The position numbers and the translations under genes are program-made. The notes beneath the pieces are model-generated. The model saw only the letters and a list, made by a program, of their open reading frames with translations, ran no database searches and had not been told where the DNA came from. From JABCPE02 sp963516475 (lineage in GTDB: Bacteria > Bacteroidota > Bacteroidia > Flavobacteriales > Weeksellaceae), in the NCBI GenBank assembly GCA_963516475.1, contig CAUQBR010000006.1, forward strand, positions 1 to 64,000: 64,000 nt of DNA. Direction: 5' to 3'. Each line of letters opens with the position of its first letter. Position 1 is the stretch's first letter. This document shows, piece after piece, positions 34,076 through 43,384 of the stretch.

Positions 34076-36484
34076 TTACCACCTTCTGCTTCTACTGATG
34101 ATATGCTTTATTTTATTTTTAAGCCTGTCAAACCAAGTTTTTCCTTCGGTATAATAGCCATAGCCATACTTGTTTCTATATCCAAAATTGCTCTTCTCCA
34201 CATCATTAAGAACAAATCCCACATTTTTGATTTTTCCTTCTCTGATATTCTTATTCGCAAAGTCTATCAATGCTTTTTCTGAATATTCAGAACGCATGAT
34301 ATAGATGGTAGCATCTGCTAAATTAGCAAGCAATAGCGTATCTGTCACAAGCATCAATGGCGCTGTGTCTATGACAATATAGTCGTATTTCTTTTTCAGA
34401 TCACTCAGTAGAAGTTCATATCTTCCATTGGTTAGAAGGTCAGCTGGATTTGGCGGAATACTTCCAGAGTAAATCACATCTAAATACGAATCAGAATCAT
34501 ATTTATGTATGATGCTTTCTATGGTAGTTTCATCATTATACAAGAACTCTGTAACTCCTACCACGCCTTTTCTTGCTTTTTTATTATACCTCTGAAGCTG
34601 TGGATTTCTAATGTCGGAACCTATCAAAATCACCTTTCGCCTTGGTGTGGACAATGTCTTCGCTAAATTAACAGAAGTAAAGGTTTTCCCTTCGCCATTT
34701 ACCGTAGAGGTCACAAAAACCACCTTTCCTTCGTCTTTTTTAGGAAGAATAAAGTTCATATTGGTAACCAATAATCGGAAGGCTTCTGCTATCAGAGAAG
34801 AATCGTTCATTCCTACTAGCTCGGACTGACCTTTTTCTACTTTCGGCAACTCCGCTAAAACAGGCGTAGAAGAAAGTCTCTCTACATCTTGTTTTGTCTT
34901 TATCTTGATATTTAAAAGCTCTTTTATGTAAATAAAAGCAAACGGAATTATCAAACCTAAAAGTAGTGCTCCCATCAATATTATAGACTTTTTAGGAGAC
35001 ACTGGCACATCAGAAGAATACGCCTCATCTATCACCCTTGCTTTATCGCCTGTGATGGCTAGTGAAATGGCTGATTCCTCTCTTTTTTGTAGTAATAATA
35101 GATACAACTGCTCTTTAATCTGCTGTTGTCTTTCTATATTTCTAAATAATTTCTCTATATTCGGTAACTTAGAGATTTTTCCATTTGCTCGGTTTTGCTC
35201 CATTTGCAGCTCCGAACTTGCTATTTTTAGATTGGTTTTAGTCTTTTGCAAACTCTGCATGATAGAGCCTTTTAGCTCATTTAACTGTTGAGATATATTA
35301 ACAACTGCTGGGTGATTTTCCGTAGCTGATGCTAACAATCTATCTCTTTCTAAAACCAAACGGTTATAAGATTCTATCCCTGCAGAAGCCGTAGGATCTG
35401 TAAGTCCTACTGCTGACGGCAGCACCTGATATGCACCCTTATTATTTAGATAGCCTATCATACCATCCACCATCTGCGCCTCAGCATCTATATCAAGCTG
35501 TTTAGCTCTGGACTGAGCGCTAGTTTCCAAATTAAGTTTGGCTTCTACTCCTATATCTGTAAGTTGGTTTTTTTCTTTAAACCTTTCCTTCTCATTTTCA
35601 ACACTTTGCAACTCACTAGATATTACCTCAATACGCCCTTCGATGAACTTCATCGTTTCTTTTGACTGAGAGTTTTTATCGCTGATTGCATCTTGGTTGT
35701 AGGCCACCACCAGATTGTTTATAATGTCTTTGGCTTTATCGACATTAGGATAGTTCATGGACAGCCCTACTATTGTCGCATCCTTGTTAAGCAGCCCTAC
35801 ATTGAGCATTTTTTGCAGCTGAACTACGCGAGCTTCTTTTGACAAGATAGAAAGGGACAATTCGCCCAAAGCCCCTGCTTTTACAGAATCAAAGTCTTTA
35901 TTTTTAGTAATGATGATATTGGCATATGGAAGGCTTATCAACTTGTTAAACCTTCCTGTAATTTCATTATCCAACTCACTGGAAGACAATGTAATCTTAT
36001 CGCCATTTATCTCTATTTTCACATTCTCCTGAGGAAATACCGCATTCTTTTTTTCATTAACTACATTTACAAAAAATGGAGCCGTATCCCCATAAAGCTC
36101 TTTACTTTTAAGATTGTCGCTAGAATAAATAGCCACTTGTAGATTTTTGCTTTCTACAACGGCATTCATCAGTTTTTTGGATTTAAAAATTTCTATCTCA
36201 TTGTCTATACTATTAGAACTCATTCCTCCCAGCTTTGATAAATCCATAAGCAAATCTGCTTCTGTGCTGGAACTTGATGTATTTTTGGCTTCTTTTACCA
36301 ATACAGAAGACTGTACCTGATAAACATGAGTTACGGTTCTAAGGTATAACAATGCCAATACTAAAGCGAGTAATGCAGAGACCACAAACCATTTCCAACT
36401 CTGTGTATATGGTTTTATCAGCTCTAAGACATCTACTTGGTGCTTGTCTGTATTGGGATATTTTGATGAATTTTTATTATTCAT
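34076..36484 (-). CDS. Polysaccharide co-polymerase with tyrosine autokinase domain (Wzc-like)
   Basis: The 802-residue inner-membrane protein controls chain length and works with Wza in export. An N-terminal Wzz domain (helix about 33-50), a long coiled-coil-rich periplasmic part and a second helix (about 508-526) are followed by a BY-kinase domain with the Walker A motif VTSTVNGEGKTFTS and Walker B at YIVIDTAP. The C-terminal tyrosine cluster (766-778, with five tyrosines) is the usual autophosphorylation site. It is 9 bases from the Wza-like gene. Confidence 0.93.
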   Translation of the reverse strand: MNNKNSSKYPNTDKHQVDVLELIKPYTQSWKWFVVSALLALVLALLYLRTVTHVYQVQSSVLVKEAKNTSSSSTEADLLMDLSKLGGMSSNSIDNEIEIFKSKKLMNAVVESKNLQVAIYSSDNLKSKELYGDTAPFFVNVVNEKKNAVFPQENVKIEINGDKITLSSSELDNEITGRFNKLISLPYANIIITKNKDFDSVKAGALGELSLSILSKEARVVQLQKMLNVGLLNKDATIVGLSMNYPNVDKAKDIINNLVVAYNQDAISDKNSQSKETMKFIEGRIEVISSELQSVENEKERFKEKNQLTDIGVEAKLNLETSAQSRAKQLDIDAEAQMVDGMIGYLNNKGAYQVLPSAVGLTDPTASAGIESYNRLVLERDRLLASATENHPAVVNISQQLNELKGSIMQSLQKTKTNLKIASSELQMEQNRANGKISKLPNIEKLFRNIERQQQIKEQLYLLLLQKREESAISLAITGDKARVIDEAYSSDVPVSPKKSIILMGALLLGLIIPFAFIYIKELLNIKIKTKQDVERLSSTPVLAELPKVEKGQSELVGMNDSSLIAEAFRLLVTNMNFILPKKDEGKVVFVTSTVNGEGKTFTSVNLAKTLSTPRRKVILIGSDIRNPQLQRYNKKARKGVVGVTEFLYNDETTIESIIHKYDSDSYLDVIYSGSIPPNPADLLTNGRYELLLSDLKKKYDYIVIDTAPLMLVTDTLLLANLADATIYIMRSEYSEKALIDFANKNIREGKIKNVGFVLNDVEKSNFGYRNKYGYGYYTEGKTWFDRLKNKIKHIISRSRRW

Positions 36485-36493
36485 TTTTGATGT

Positions 36494-37303
36494 TTATTTT
36501 TTAATAATCAATGCCAAAATTGTCACAATGATAGACGCCACCGATATGTAAATCGTAGTCTGAGGACCAAAAGAAGCAGAATTTTTCTTGGCATTATTAG
36601 GAGTTACATAGACCACATCATTTTGTTTCAAATGGTAATAAGGAGAATTGATAAAATTAGCATCTGTAAGGTTGATATAGGCCTGTGTTCTTACTCCATC
36701 CTGCTCTCTTACTACTAAAATATTATCTCTTTTCCCATAAATGGTCAAATCCCCTGCAAGCCCCAAAGCTGCAAGCAAAGTAGTTTTTCCATCTGGAATA
36801 AGATATTCCCCTGGTTTATTTACTTCCCCAAGCACCGTTACACGATAATTAGCATAACGAACACTTACTGTAGGGTCTATGATATATTTTCTCAATTTTT
36901 TAGACAACTCATCTTTCAAAGCCTCCACTGTTTTCCCAGTAGTGCTTATTCTACCCAAAACAGGAAATTCTATAAATCCATCTGAATAAACGGTATAAGT
37001 AACACCTGATACAGAAGTCTGTCCAGATGCTGGAAGGTTAGTATTAGGTTGGGAATAATTAACTTGTGATTTATTGATATCAGTCGCTACACCTTGGTTG
37101 AAGGGCGCTGTGATGCTCATATCCTTTGCGGTCACATATATCAAAAGCTGATCGTTAGGTTGTATGGTGGCTTGCACATTTTTTTGAGATGCCTCTTTTG
37201 CTATCTGCTCTATATTCTGCATATAGGCTATTTCTTTTTGATTTTTACAAGAGGTCAAAGCCAAAAGTGCTGTTATTATTAAAAATATTTTTGTTTTCAT
37301 CAT
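36494..37303 (-). CDS. Polysaccharide export outer-membrane lipoprotein (Wza-like)
   Basis: A lipoprotein signal peptide (lipobox LTSC, C19 counting from the first of two consecutive ATGs) is followed by a Poly_export domain (IQPNDQLLIYVTAKD, VYSDGFIEFPVLGRI) and a SLBB domain (VTVLGEVNKPGEYLIPDGKTTL, around 152-210). A C-terminal hydrophobic helix (about 245-266) may span the outer membrane, as in Wza. Such proteins form the outer-membrane export channel. At 269 residues it is shorter than E. coli Wza, as usual in Bacteroidota. Confidence 0.93.
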   Translation of the reverse strand: MMKTKIFLIITALLALTSCKNQKEIAYMQNIEQIAKEASQKNVQATIQPNDQLLIYVTAKDMSITAPFNQGVATDINKSQVNYSQPNTNLPASGQTSVSGVTYTVYSDGFIEFPVLGRISTTGKTVEALKDELSKKLRKYIIDPTVSVRYANYRVTVLGEVNKPGEYLIPDGKTTLLAALGLAGDLTIYGKRDNILVVREQDGVRTQAYINLTDANFINSPYYHLKQNDVVYVTPNNAKKNSASFGPQTTIYISVASIIVTILALIIKK

Positions 37304-37351
37304 TGCTCATTTATAATTATTGCAAATATATCCTTTTTTTCGGAATTAGGG

Positions 37352-39268
37352 TTAATCTAACTGCTGGTAAACAGAATTATTACTCTTAAATTCTTTTACT
37401 ATTTCCTTCAAAGTTCTAACCACTTCTATCTTATTACTTTCTTTGGCAAGATCGTATATTTTCTGGGTTAATGTATTTATTTTTTCAAATTCCATGGTTT
37501 CATCCTTGGAAATCATTATTTTCTCGTGATGTGTCGGCAGTGTTTTCGTTCCATCACTGAGTAGTTCTTCATAAAGTTTTTCCCCTGGACGAAGCCCTGT
37601 ATATACTATTTTAATGTCTATATCTGGCTCAAAACCAGACAATCTTATCATTCTCTCTGCCAAATCCACTATTTTCACAGGCTCTCCCATATCGAAGACA
37701 AAAATCTCTCCCCCTACGCCCATAGTTCCTGCCTGAAGAACCAGCTCGCACGCCTCTGGAATAGTCATAAAGTATCTCACAATATCTGGGTGGGTAATCG
37801 TGATAGGCCCGCCTTTCTCTATCTGTTTTTTGAAATATGGAATAACAGAACCATTAGACCCCAAAACATTTCCGAAACGAGTGGTCACAAACTTGGTTGT
37901 ATTCCCTGGTTGGTTTTGAAGCGCTTGAACGAACAATTCTGCTGCTCTCTTAGAGGCTCCCATTACATTGGTAGGATTTACCGCCTTGTCCGTAGATACC
38001 ATCACAAAGGTATCCACTTTGTATTTACTCGCAAGAAGAGCCAGATTTTTACTTCCTTGGATATTTACCAAAACTCCCTCATGTGGATTTTCCTCTACCA
38101 ATGGAACATGCTTATAGGCCGCAGCATGATAGACCACAGAGAACTTATATTCCTCAAATACGCTTTCGAGTCTATTGATATTAGAAATATCCGCTAATAC
38201 AAATTTAAAATTAACATTCGGAAAACTTTCCTTTAATTCTAGTTCTATGGCATACAGCGGTGTTTCCGCTTGGTCTAAAACAACCACCAAAGCAGGGTCT
38301 GACATTGCTACCTGCCTTACGATTTCACTTCCGATAGAGCCTGCGCCTCCTGTTATCAGGACATTTTTGTTATAATGTCTGCTTTTGACTTCCTCATTTT
38401 CTATGCTGATTGGCTTTCTATTGAGTAAGTCTTCTATCTGAATGTTTTGTATTTTGAAATAGTCTCCGCCCTCTTTTATCTCCTCTAAAACAGGCGCTTT
38501 ATACATCTGAACACCTTTCTCCAAGAAGAAATTTACCCATTCCTGCATCGCTTCCTTGGTCAGCCCATTTCGGTTGATAAGAACGCCGTCTATATCAAGT
38601 GTTTTCTGATATTCCTCTATATCATGTTTAGTATAGATTTTTCTATTTAGCAAACTTGCTTGTTTAGAATCTGTTCTCTCCGTAATAAAACCTACTAAAT
38701 GATACGGAATAGAAGAGTTATCGGCTATTATTTTTGCCAAAGAAATAGAAACCTCATCTATTCCTAAAACCAAAATTCTCTTCTTTTGGAAATTCTTTCT
38801 ATATTCTCTTATAAGATTAAAAAATTCTTTTACAAAAAGACGATAAATAAACAATAGCACAAAAGAAACTCCCGCATAAACAAGCAATAATGAAGTCTTG
38901 AACAATTTATAATCCATTCTCCAATACACCACTACATTAAGGATAACCAAAACAAATATGGTGTATACTATGGATAGAAATATCTTAGAAAGGTCTATAA
39001 AAGTAGAATGTCTGACAATACCTGAATATGTACGGAAAATAATCATAAAAAACACATTCACTCCTACAATGAGAGAACATTTTTTATAAAAATCCATTGT
39101 CCCTGTAAAATAGACACCTATCTGTTCTATGATTAACAATGAAAACAGCAAAATACATACATCTATAAATAAAACCCCCCATCTTGGAAGGTATCTCATT
39201 TCAGATATATCTATATTATTATCCCCATCATATATTTTATTAATTATTTTGGATAAAGTTTTTTTCAT
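37352..39268 (-). CDS. UDP-sugar 4,6-dehydratase, PglF/WbpM type
   Basis: This 638-residue membrane enzyme starts nucleotide-sugar modification by converting UDP-GlcNAc to its 4-keto-6-deoxy form. It has four N-terminal membrane helices (about 30-150), a CoA-binding-like Rossmann domain with ILVLGIDEVSISLAKII, and a C-terminal short-chain dehydrogenase domain with NVLITGGAGSIGSEIV. The catalytic segment STDKAVNPTNVMGASKR has Met where most family members have Tyr. This is typical of PglF/WbpM. It is the first gene of the operon and supplies the PglE- and PglD-like enzymes at its other end. Confidence 0.92.
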   Translation of the reverse strand: MKKTLSKIINKIYDGDNNIDISEMRYLPRWGVLFIDVCILLFSLLIIEQIGVYFTGTMDFYKKCSLIVGVNVFFMIIFRTYSGIVRHSTFIDLSKIFLSIVYTIFVLVILNVVVYWRMDYKLFKTSLLLVYAGVSFVLLFIYRLFVKEFFNLIREYRKNFQKKRILVLGIDEVSISLAKIIADNSSIPYHLVGFITERTDSKQASLLNRKIYTKHDIEEYQKTLDIDGVLINRNGLTKEAMQEWVNFFLEKGVQMYKAPVLEEIKEGGDYFKIQNIQIEDLLNRKPISIENEEVKSRHYNKNVLITGGAGSIGSEIVRQVAMSDPALVVVLDQAETPLYAIELELKESFPNVNFKFVLADISNINRLESVFEEYKFSVVYHAAAYKHVPLVEENPHEGVLVNIQGSKNLALLASKYKVDTFVMVSTDKAVNPTNVMGASKRAAELFVQALQNQPGNTTKFVTTRFGNVLGSNGSVIPYFKKQIEKGGPITITHPDIVRYFMTIPEACELVLQAGTMGVGGEIFVFDMGEPVKIVDLAERMIRLSGFEPDIDIKIVYTGLRPGEKLYEELLSDGTKTLPTHHEKIMISKDETMEFEKINTLTQKIYDLAKESNKIEVVRTLKEIVKEFKSNNSVYQQLD

Positions 39269-39310
39269 TAGCTTATTATTTTATAAAGTAGAAACTCTAT
39301 TTTAAGGCTG

Positions 39311-40840
39311 TTACAAGACCTCCTTATCCCCCATCACCTTAATTTTAACGAATCTTATCAAAATCAAACCTAATAGGAAAAACACACCCATAAAGAAAGC
39401 CGCAAAACGCATTCCTGCCGCTGATGGCAATACAATATCTACTTGGGCAAAACAATTCTTTATCACATCATATTTATCAATAATAAATGAAAATATGAGC
39501 GTTCCCATCATTATGGCTATTTTTTCTAATACATCATAAAAACTAAAAAATGTAGTATTATCCATACTATTCTCTGGCAAAAGTCTACTATAAGTAGAAC
39601 GGGACATGGCCTGTAATCCTCCCATTACAAGCCCAACTAAACCAGCAACGGCATAGAAATGATATTCTACATTGGGATTGGCTTTATTAAGTGCATACGC
39701 CCATACACATACCACTATCCAAAGAAAAACTGTGATACTGATTACATTTTTATTTCCTATTCTTTTAGACAACCTTGAAAATATAACCGCTCCAATAATC
39801 GCTTCTATTTGAATGATTAACAGAGTTGCTATCAGTTTTCCTTCTTCTAAGTTTATTTCACTTTTCCCAAATAAAGTTGCCATTAGAAAAATCGTCTGCA
39901 TTCCTACACTATAGAAAAAGAAACTTGACAAGAAATACTTTAGATTAGGTGTTTTAAAGAGTTCCTTCCCTATTTTATAAAGTTCCTTGAAACTCTCTTT
40001 TACTATTTCTATATAAAATTTAATATTGCCTTTTACTACCTGAAACCACCCTCCGTGTTCTTCGTGAGATTTAAAAATATTTTTAAAATTCAATAATACC
40101 AAATCCTTTGGCAGCTGGTCTTTAACCTCACCAAATTTCGGCAGGTGTTTAAATGTATATTGTGAAAAACCAAACCACCAAGCCCCTGTCAATAAGAAAC
40201 TCACCCTTGTATAAAACAGTGCTTGTTTAGCATCTCGTGCTACTACCTGTATGAGTATCAAGCAGATAACCACCAGCACCACAGAGCCTATATATCCATA
40301 CACATAGCCCTTCGCGGACAATGCATCCTGTTTATCTTTCGTGGCAATATCAGGCAAAAATGAATTATAAAAAACCAAACTCCCCCAGAAACCAATACTC
40401 GCAGTAACACTAAAAAGCAAACCTAAATACACCGTTTTCATATTCACAAAGAGCGCCAATCCCATACAAGATGTCGCACCAAGGTAACAGAAAAACTGTA
40501 AAAAAGATTTTTTATTTCCGATAATATCCGCCAAAGAAGACAAAATAGGCGTAAGGATAACCACTATAAAGAAAGATAATGTCAAGGAATATCCATAGAC
40601 TGCATCTGGTTCATACTGCTTCCCAAAAAACGAAATCATGTTTCGCACAGGCACTTTTATCCATTTTCCTGTTTCCTGCACAAATTCATTTTTCTGATAA
40701 GCCGTCGTTAGAATAGAATAGTAAATAGGAAAAATGGTAGATGTAATCACTAGGGAATAAACTGAGTTCGCCCAATCATACACCGCCCATGCACGCATTA
40801 TTTTAGGGTTATTTTTTATCTGTTTCATTATTTTTATCAT
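39311..40840 (-). CDS. MFS transporter, UMF1 (Atg22-like) family
   Basis: The 509-residue protein has about twelve transmembrane helices. The start (PKIMRAWAVYDWANSVYSLVI) and the segment FYNSFLPDIATKDKQDALSAKGYVYGYIG identify the UMF1 group of major facilitator transporters, related to yeast vacuolar Atg22. Substrates in bacteria are unknown. The gene lies just upstream of the polysaccharide operon on the same strand with a gap of 42 bases, so read-through is possible. An alternative ATG is four codons downstream. Confidence 0.88.
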   Translation of the reverse strand: MIKIMKQIKNNPKIMRAWAVYDWANSVYSLVITSTIFPIYYSILTTAYQKNEFVQETGKWIKVPVRNMISFFGKQYEPDAVYGYSLTLSFFIVVILTPILSSLADIIGNKKSFLQFFCYLGATSCMGLALFVNMKTVYLGLLFSVTASIGFWGSLVFYNSFLPDIATKDKQDALSAKGYVYGYIGSVVLVVICLILIQVVARDAKQALFYTRVSFLLTGAWWFGFSQYTFKHLPKFGEVKDQLPKDLVLLNFKNIFKSHEEHGGWFQVVKGNIKFYIEIVKESFKELYKIGKELFKTPNLKYFLSSFFFYSVGMQTIFLMATLFGKSEINLEEGKLIATLLIIQIEAIIGAVIFSRLSKRIGNKNVISITVFLWIVVCVWAYALNKANPNVEYHFYAVAGLVGLVMGGLQAMSRSTYSRLLPENSMDNTTFFSFYDVLEKIAIMMGTLIFSFIIDKYDVIKNCFAQVDIVLPSAAGMRFAAFFMGVFFLLGLILIRFVKIKVMGDKEVL

Positions 40841-40888
40841 TTAAGAATCAGCTCCTTTTTAGATTTAATTCTTAGGTAATGGGCAAAT

Positions 40889-41500
40889 TTATGAAATTTT
40901 TAAGAAATAATACACTGCCGCCTGAACTCTCGCCAAAACTTCACGCATATGATTTCGGTAAAAACTCTCATTTTTTGTCACATCTCGCGCATCAAATCCC
41001 AGCGCATTCATTCCGTGATTTCTTGCAAAAAACAAAGCTCTGAGGTTGTGGTACCCCTGAGACACGATAATCACATTAGACTCATTAAAAATATTTTTAC
41101 ACCGAAGAATGCTCTCCCGCGTACTAAATCCTTCAAAATCCTCCATTATCACATTTTCTGGAACACCTTCATAACCAACCAAATAACTCTTCATCGCCTC
41201 TGGCTCGTTATAATAAGGGCTTTTCTCTCCACTTACGATGATTTTTTTTATTTTCCCATGGTGATACAGAGTCGCCGCTGCCTTCATTCTAGAGATGAAA
41301 TAAGGATTTGCCTTACCAGATTTCATCTTTGGAGAAGTTCCCAAAACCAAAGCACATGTCCGAGGAGGCACCTTGCTCACTTGGCTGAATGTCCTTCCAT
41401 TGGTCAAATGAAAAACCCATACATTCGCCCAAAACATGAGCAGCACCATCATTTCTATCATAACAATAGATATTTTCAAAATATTGCCTAACCTCCTCAA
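40889..41500 (-). CDS. SanA/YdcF-like DUF218 membrane-anchored protein
   Basis: The 203-residue protein has one N-terminal hydrophobic helix (about 8-32) and a DUF218 domain with ALVLGTSPKMKSGKANPYFISRM and IVSGEKSPYYNEPEAMKSYL. SanA in enteric bacteria helps keep the envelope barrier to vancomycin. Catalytic function is not established. The listed start is a TTG at 41500. An ATG at codon 14 (41461) would shorten the membrane helix, so the TTG is provisional. The gene is monocistronic. Confidence 0.8.
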   Translation of the reverse strand: MRRLGNILKISIVMIEMMVLLMFWANVWVFHLTNGRTFSQVSKVPPRTCALVLGTSPKMKSGKANPYFISRMKAAATLYHHGKIKKIIVSGEKSPYYNEPEAMKSYLVGYEGVPENVIMEDFEGFSTRESILRCKNIFNESNVIIVSQGYHNLRALFFARNHGMNALGFDARDVTKNESFYRNHMREVLARVQAAVYYFLKIS

Positions 41501-41562
41501 TGTATAGCGTTTTTTAACTTTTATTTAATTTTTTGTGTTTGGCTGCTACTTCTTTTTTTATT

Positions 41563-41570
41563 TAACTTTG
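41563..41570 (+). promoter_or_regulatory. -7 box upstream of the thioredoxin-like lipoprotein gene
   Basis: TAACTTTG, with a TTG about 21 bases upstream (41539-41541), is a good promoter. The gene's ATG is 146 bases downstream, leaving a long leader in which I see no reading frame longer than 7 codons. Confidence 0.45.
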
Positions 41571-41715
41571 CCAAGCTATAAAATTTAGCCCAAGAAGTCT
41601 AAGGCAAATTTAATTAATTCTTTTCTAAAACCTATGAATAAGAATGCTAAAAATTGATAGTTTTGGATTTTTTGGGATTTATTACAAATAATAATTTAAT
41701 AAAATAATTTTTCGA

Positions 41716-42270
41716 ATGAAAAAAATCATCGCTGCATTAACAGTTTTAGCTTTAGTAAGCTGCAACAAAAAAGAGAAAACAAACATCCAGACAGAAGAAA
41801 CCCAAACCGTAGAAACTACTGAAAAACAAGAACCACAAAGCTCTACCCTGCTCAAAGAAATGAGCCAAGAACAAATTTCTGAGGTTTTTGCGAATAAGAA
41901 AAATGACACTCTCTATGTTACCAACTTTTTCGCTACTTGGTGCAGACCTTGTATGGATGAAATGCCTCATTTTCAGGAGAAAATGACGGAAATGAAAAAT
42001 GAGAAAATAAAATTCACCTTCATAAATTTAGACGAGCCGCAGAATTGGACAAAAGTTGCTGATTTCGCGGAAAAATCAGGATTAGGAAACAACATAATTT
42101 TATTCAATTTTGGAAACCTTTCCCAAGATTTTTTCAGCAAAAACTTCGAAACATGGAGAGGTGATGCTATTCCTTTTACCCTGATTACAAAAGGAGAAAA
42201 ACGAGAAGAAATAATGGGAGCTTTTCCATCCAAAGAAGCTCTCACAGAGAAAATCAATTCTTTGAAATAA
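41716..42270 (+). CDS. TlpA-family thioredoxin lipoprotein
   Basis: The 184-residue protein has a lipoprotein signal peptide (lipobox LVSC, C16), a threonine/glutamate-rich linker (about 17-45) and a thioredoxin fold with the active site WCRPC (CRPC 76-79) in the context TNFFATWCRPCMDEMPHF. It probably faces the periplasm and reduces disulfides or supports metal or cytochrome handling. It differs from the membrane-anchored TlpA protein at 17.3-17.8 kb by its lipid anchor. It ends at a strong terminator. Confidence 0.88.
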   Translation: MKKIIAALTVLALVSCNKKEKTNIQTEETQTVETTEKQEPQSSTLLKEMSQEQISEVFANKKNDTLYVTNFFATWCRPCMDEMPHFQEKMTEMKNEKIKFTFINLDEPQNWTKVADFAEKSGLGNNIILFNFGNLSQDFFSKNFETWRGDAIPFTLITKGEKREEIMGAFPSKEALTEKINSLK

Positions 42271-42290
42271 CATTGTAAAAATCTAATAAA

Positions 42291-42332
42291 CAATGGTCTC
42301 AAAAGTAAAAACTACATTGAGACCATTTCTTA
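42291..42332 (+). terminator. Terminator after the lipoprotein gene
   Basis: CAATGGTCTCAA (42291-42302) pairs with TTGAGACCATT (42317-42327), followed by TCTTATTTTT. It separates the lipoprotein gene from the FecCD permease gene. Confidence 0.75.
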
Positions 42333-42354
42333 TTTTTCAGTTTTTCCTTTCAGA

Positions 42355-43323
42355 ATGTTTAGAAATTTTTTGATTCTTTGCGTTGTATTATTATGCTTGA
42401 TATTGGTTTCTCTGGTCATCAATCTTAATACTGGATTTTCTGACCTGAGTTTTTCTGATTTTTGGAGCCAAGAAAATTTTCATCAGGAAATTATAAGCAT
42501 AAGAGTGAATAGAACTTTAGTGGTTCTGCTGGCAGGAATTTCTATTCCTACAAGCGGATTTCTGCTGCAAGAATACTTCAAGAATCCATTGGCTGGACCT
42601 TCTATTTTGGGAATTTCTTCCGCGGCGAGTCTGTCCGTGGCTTTCTACATTTTAGCCTCAAAAGATTTCATCATTCCTGAATTTATCCAGCATAGCCTAA
42701 TCAGTATTTTCGCTATCTGTGGAAGCATTATTCTGCTGATTTTTTTATTGATTTTTTCTAAAAATTTTAAGGATTCTTCCTACATCATTATTTTTGGATT
42801 TTTGGTGTCTGCTCTGGCGGGAGCTGTTATCGGCATTTTACAATTTTATGCCGAAAACGAATCCCTGAAAAGCTACATTCTATGGTCTTTTGGTGGGAAT
42901 AATCAGGTTAGTTTTTCACAAAACTTGGTGCTGACCACCCTTGTTTCATTAGGTCTAATCATCACTTTCAAAGCCATAAAACCACTGATAGGAATGAGCC
43001 TTGGAGTGGACTACGCCAGAACTTTCGGAATTAATCTTACCCAGCTGAAATTTACTATCATCATCGCCTCATCTCTCCTATCAGCCTCTGTCACAGCGTT
43101 TTTAGGGCCTGTTTTGTTCATCGGTGTGATTGTTCCACACTTCTGTAGAATGATTTGGAATCCTGCCCAGCTATGGCATCAGTGGATTCTCAACATCCTC
43201 ATCGGCGCCCTAATAATGGAACTTTTTTCCATTGTCTCCGAAATCTGGCAAATGCCTCTCAATATCATCAGTTCACTATTCGGAATTCCTGTGATTTTCC
43301 TGATGATGATGAAAAAAAGATAA
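42355..43323 (+). CDS. FecCD-family ABC transporter permease
   Basis: The 322-residue protein has about nine or ten transmembrane helices and FecCD/BtuC motifs: IRVNRTLVVLLAGISIPTSGF early, NPLAGPSILGISS and a C-terminal GPVLFIGVIVPHFCRM. Such permeases import iron-siderophores, haem or vitamin B12. The N-terminal arginine motif and the coupling-loop glycine are present. Neither a binding protein nor an ATPase gene is adjacent, so it is an orphan and must use partners encoded elsewhere. Confidence 0.88.
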   Translation: MFRNFLILCVVLLCLILVSLVINLNTGFSDLSFSDFWSQENFHQEIISIRVNRTLVVLLAGISIPTSGFLLQEYFKNPLAGPSILGISSAASLSVAFYILASKDFIIPEFIQHSLISIFAICGSIILLIFLLIFSKNFKDSSYIIIFGFLVSALAGAVIGILQFYAENESLKSYILWSFGGNNQVSFSQNLVLTTLVSLGLIITFKAIKPLIGMSLGVDYARTFGINLTQLKFTIIIASSLLSASVTAFLGPVLFIGVIVPHFCRMIWNPAQLWHQWILNILIGALIMELFSIVSEIWQMPLNIISSLFGIPVIFLMMMKKR

Positions 43324-43384
43324 ATTTCACAAATTTTAATCAACAATAAAAAATATTTTATTTTTAAATTTTAATTCTAAACAA

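Noticed and set aside
37790..38197. 135-residue reading frame on the plus strand
   Set aside because: It lies entirely opposite the PglF-like gene, whose motifs and length are secure. It has no promoter or recognisable domain.
40949..41491. 180-residue reading frame on the plus strand
   Set aside because: It is a shadow of the SanA-like gene on the other strand, with composition rich in His, Arg and Ile as usual for antisense frames.
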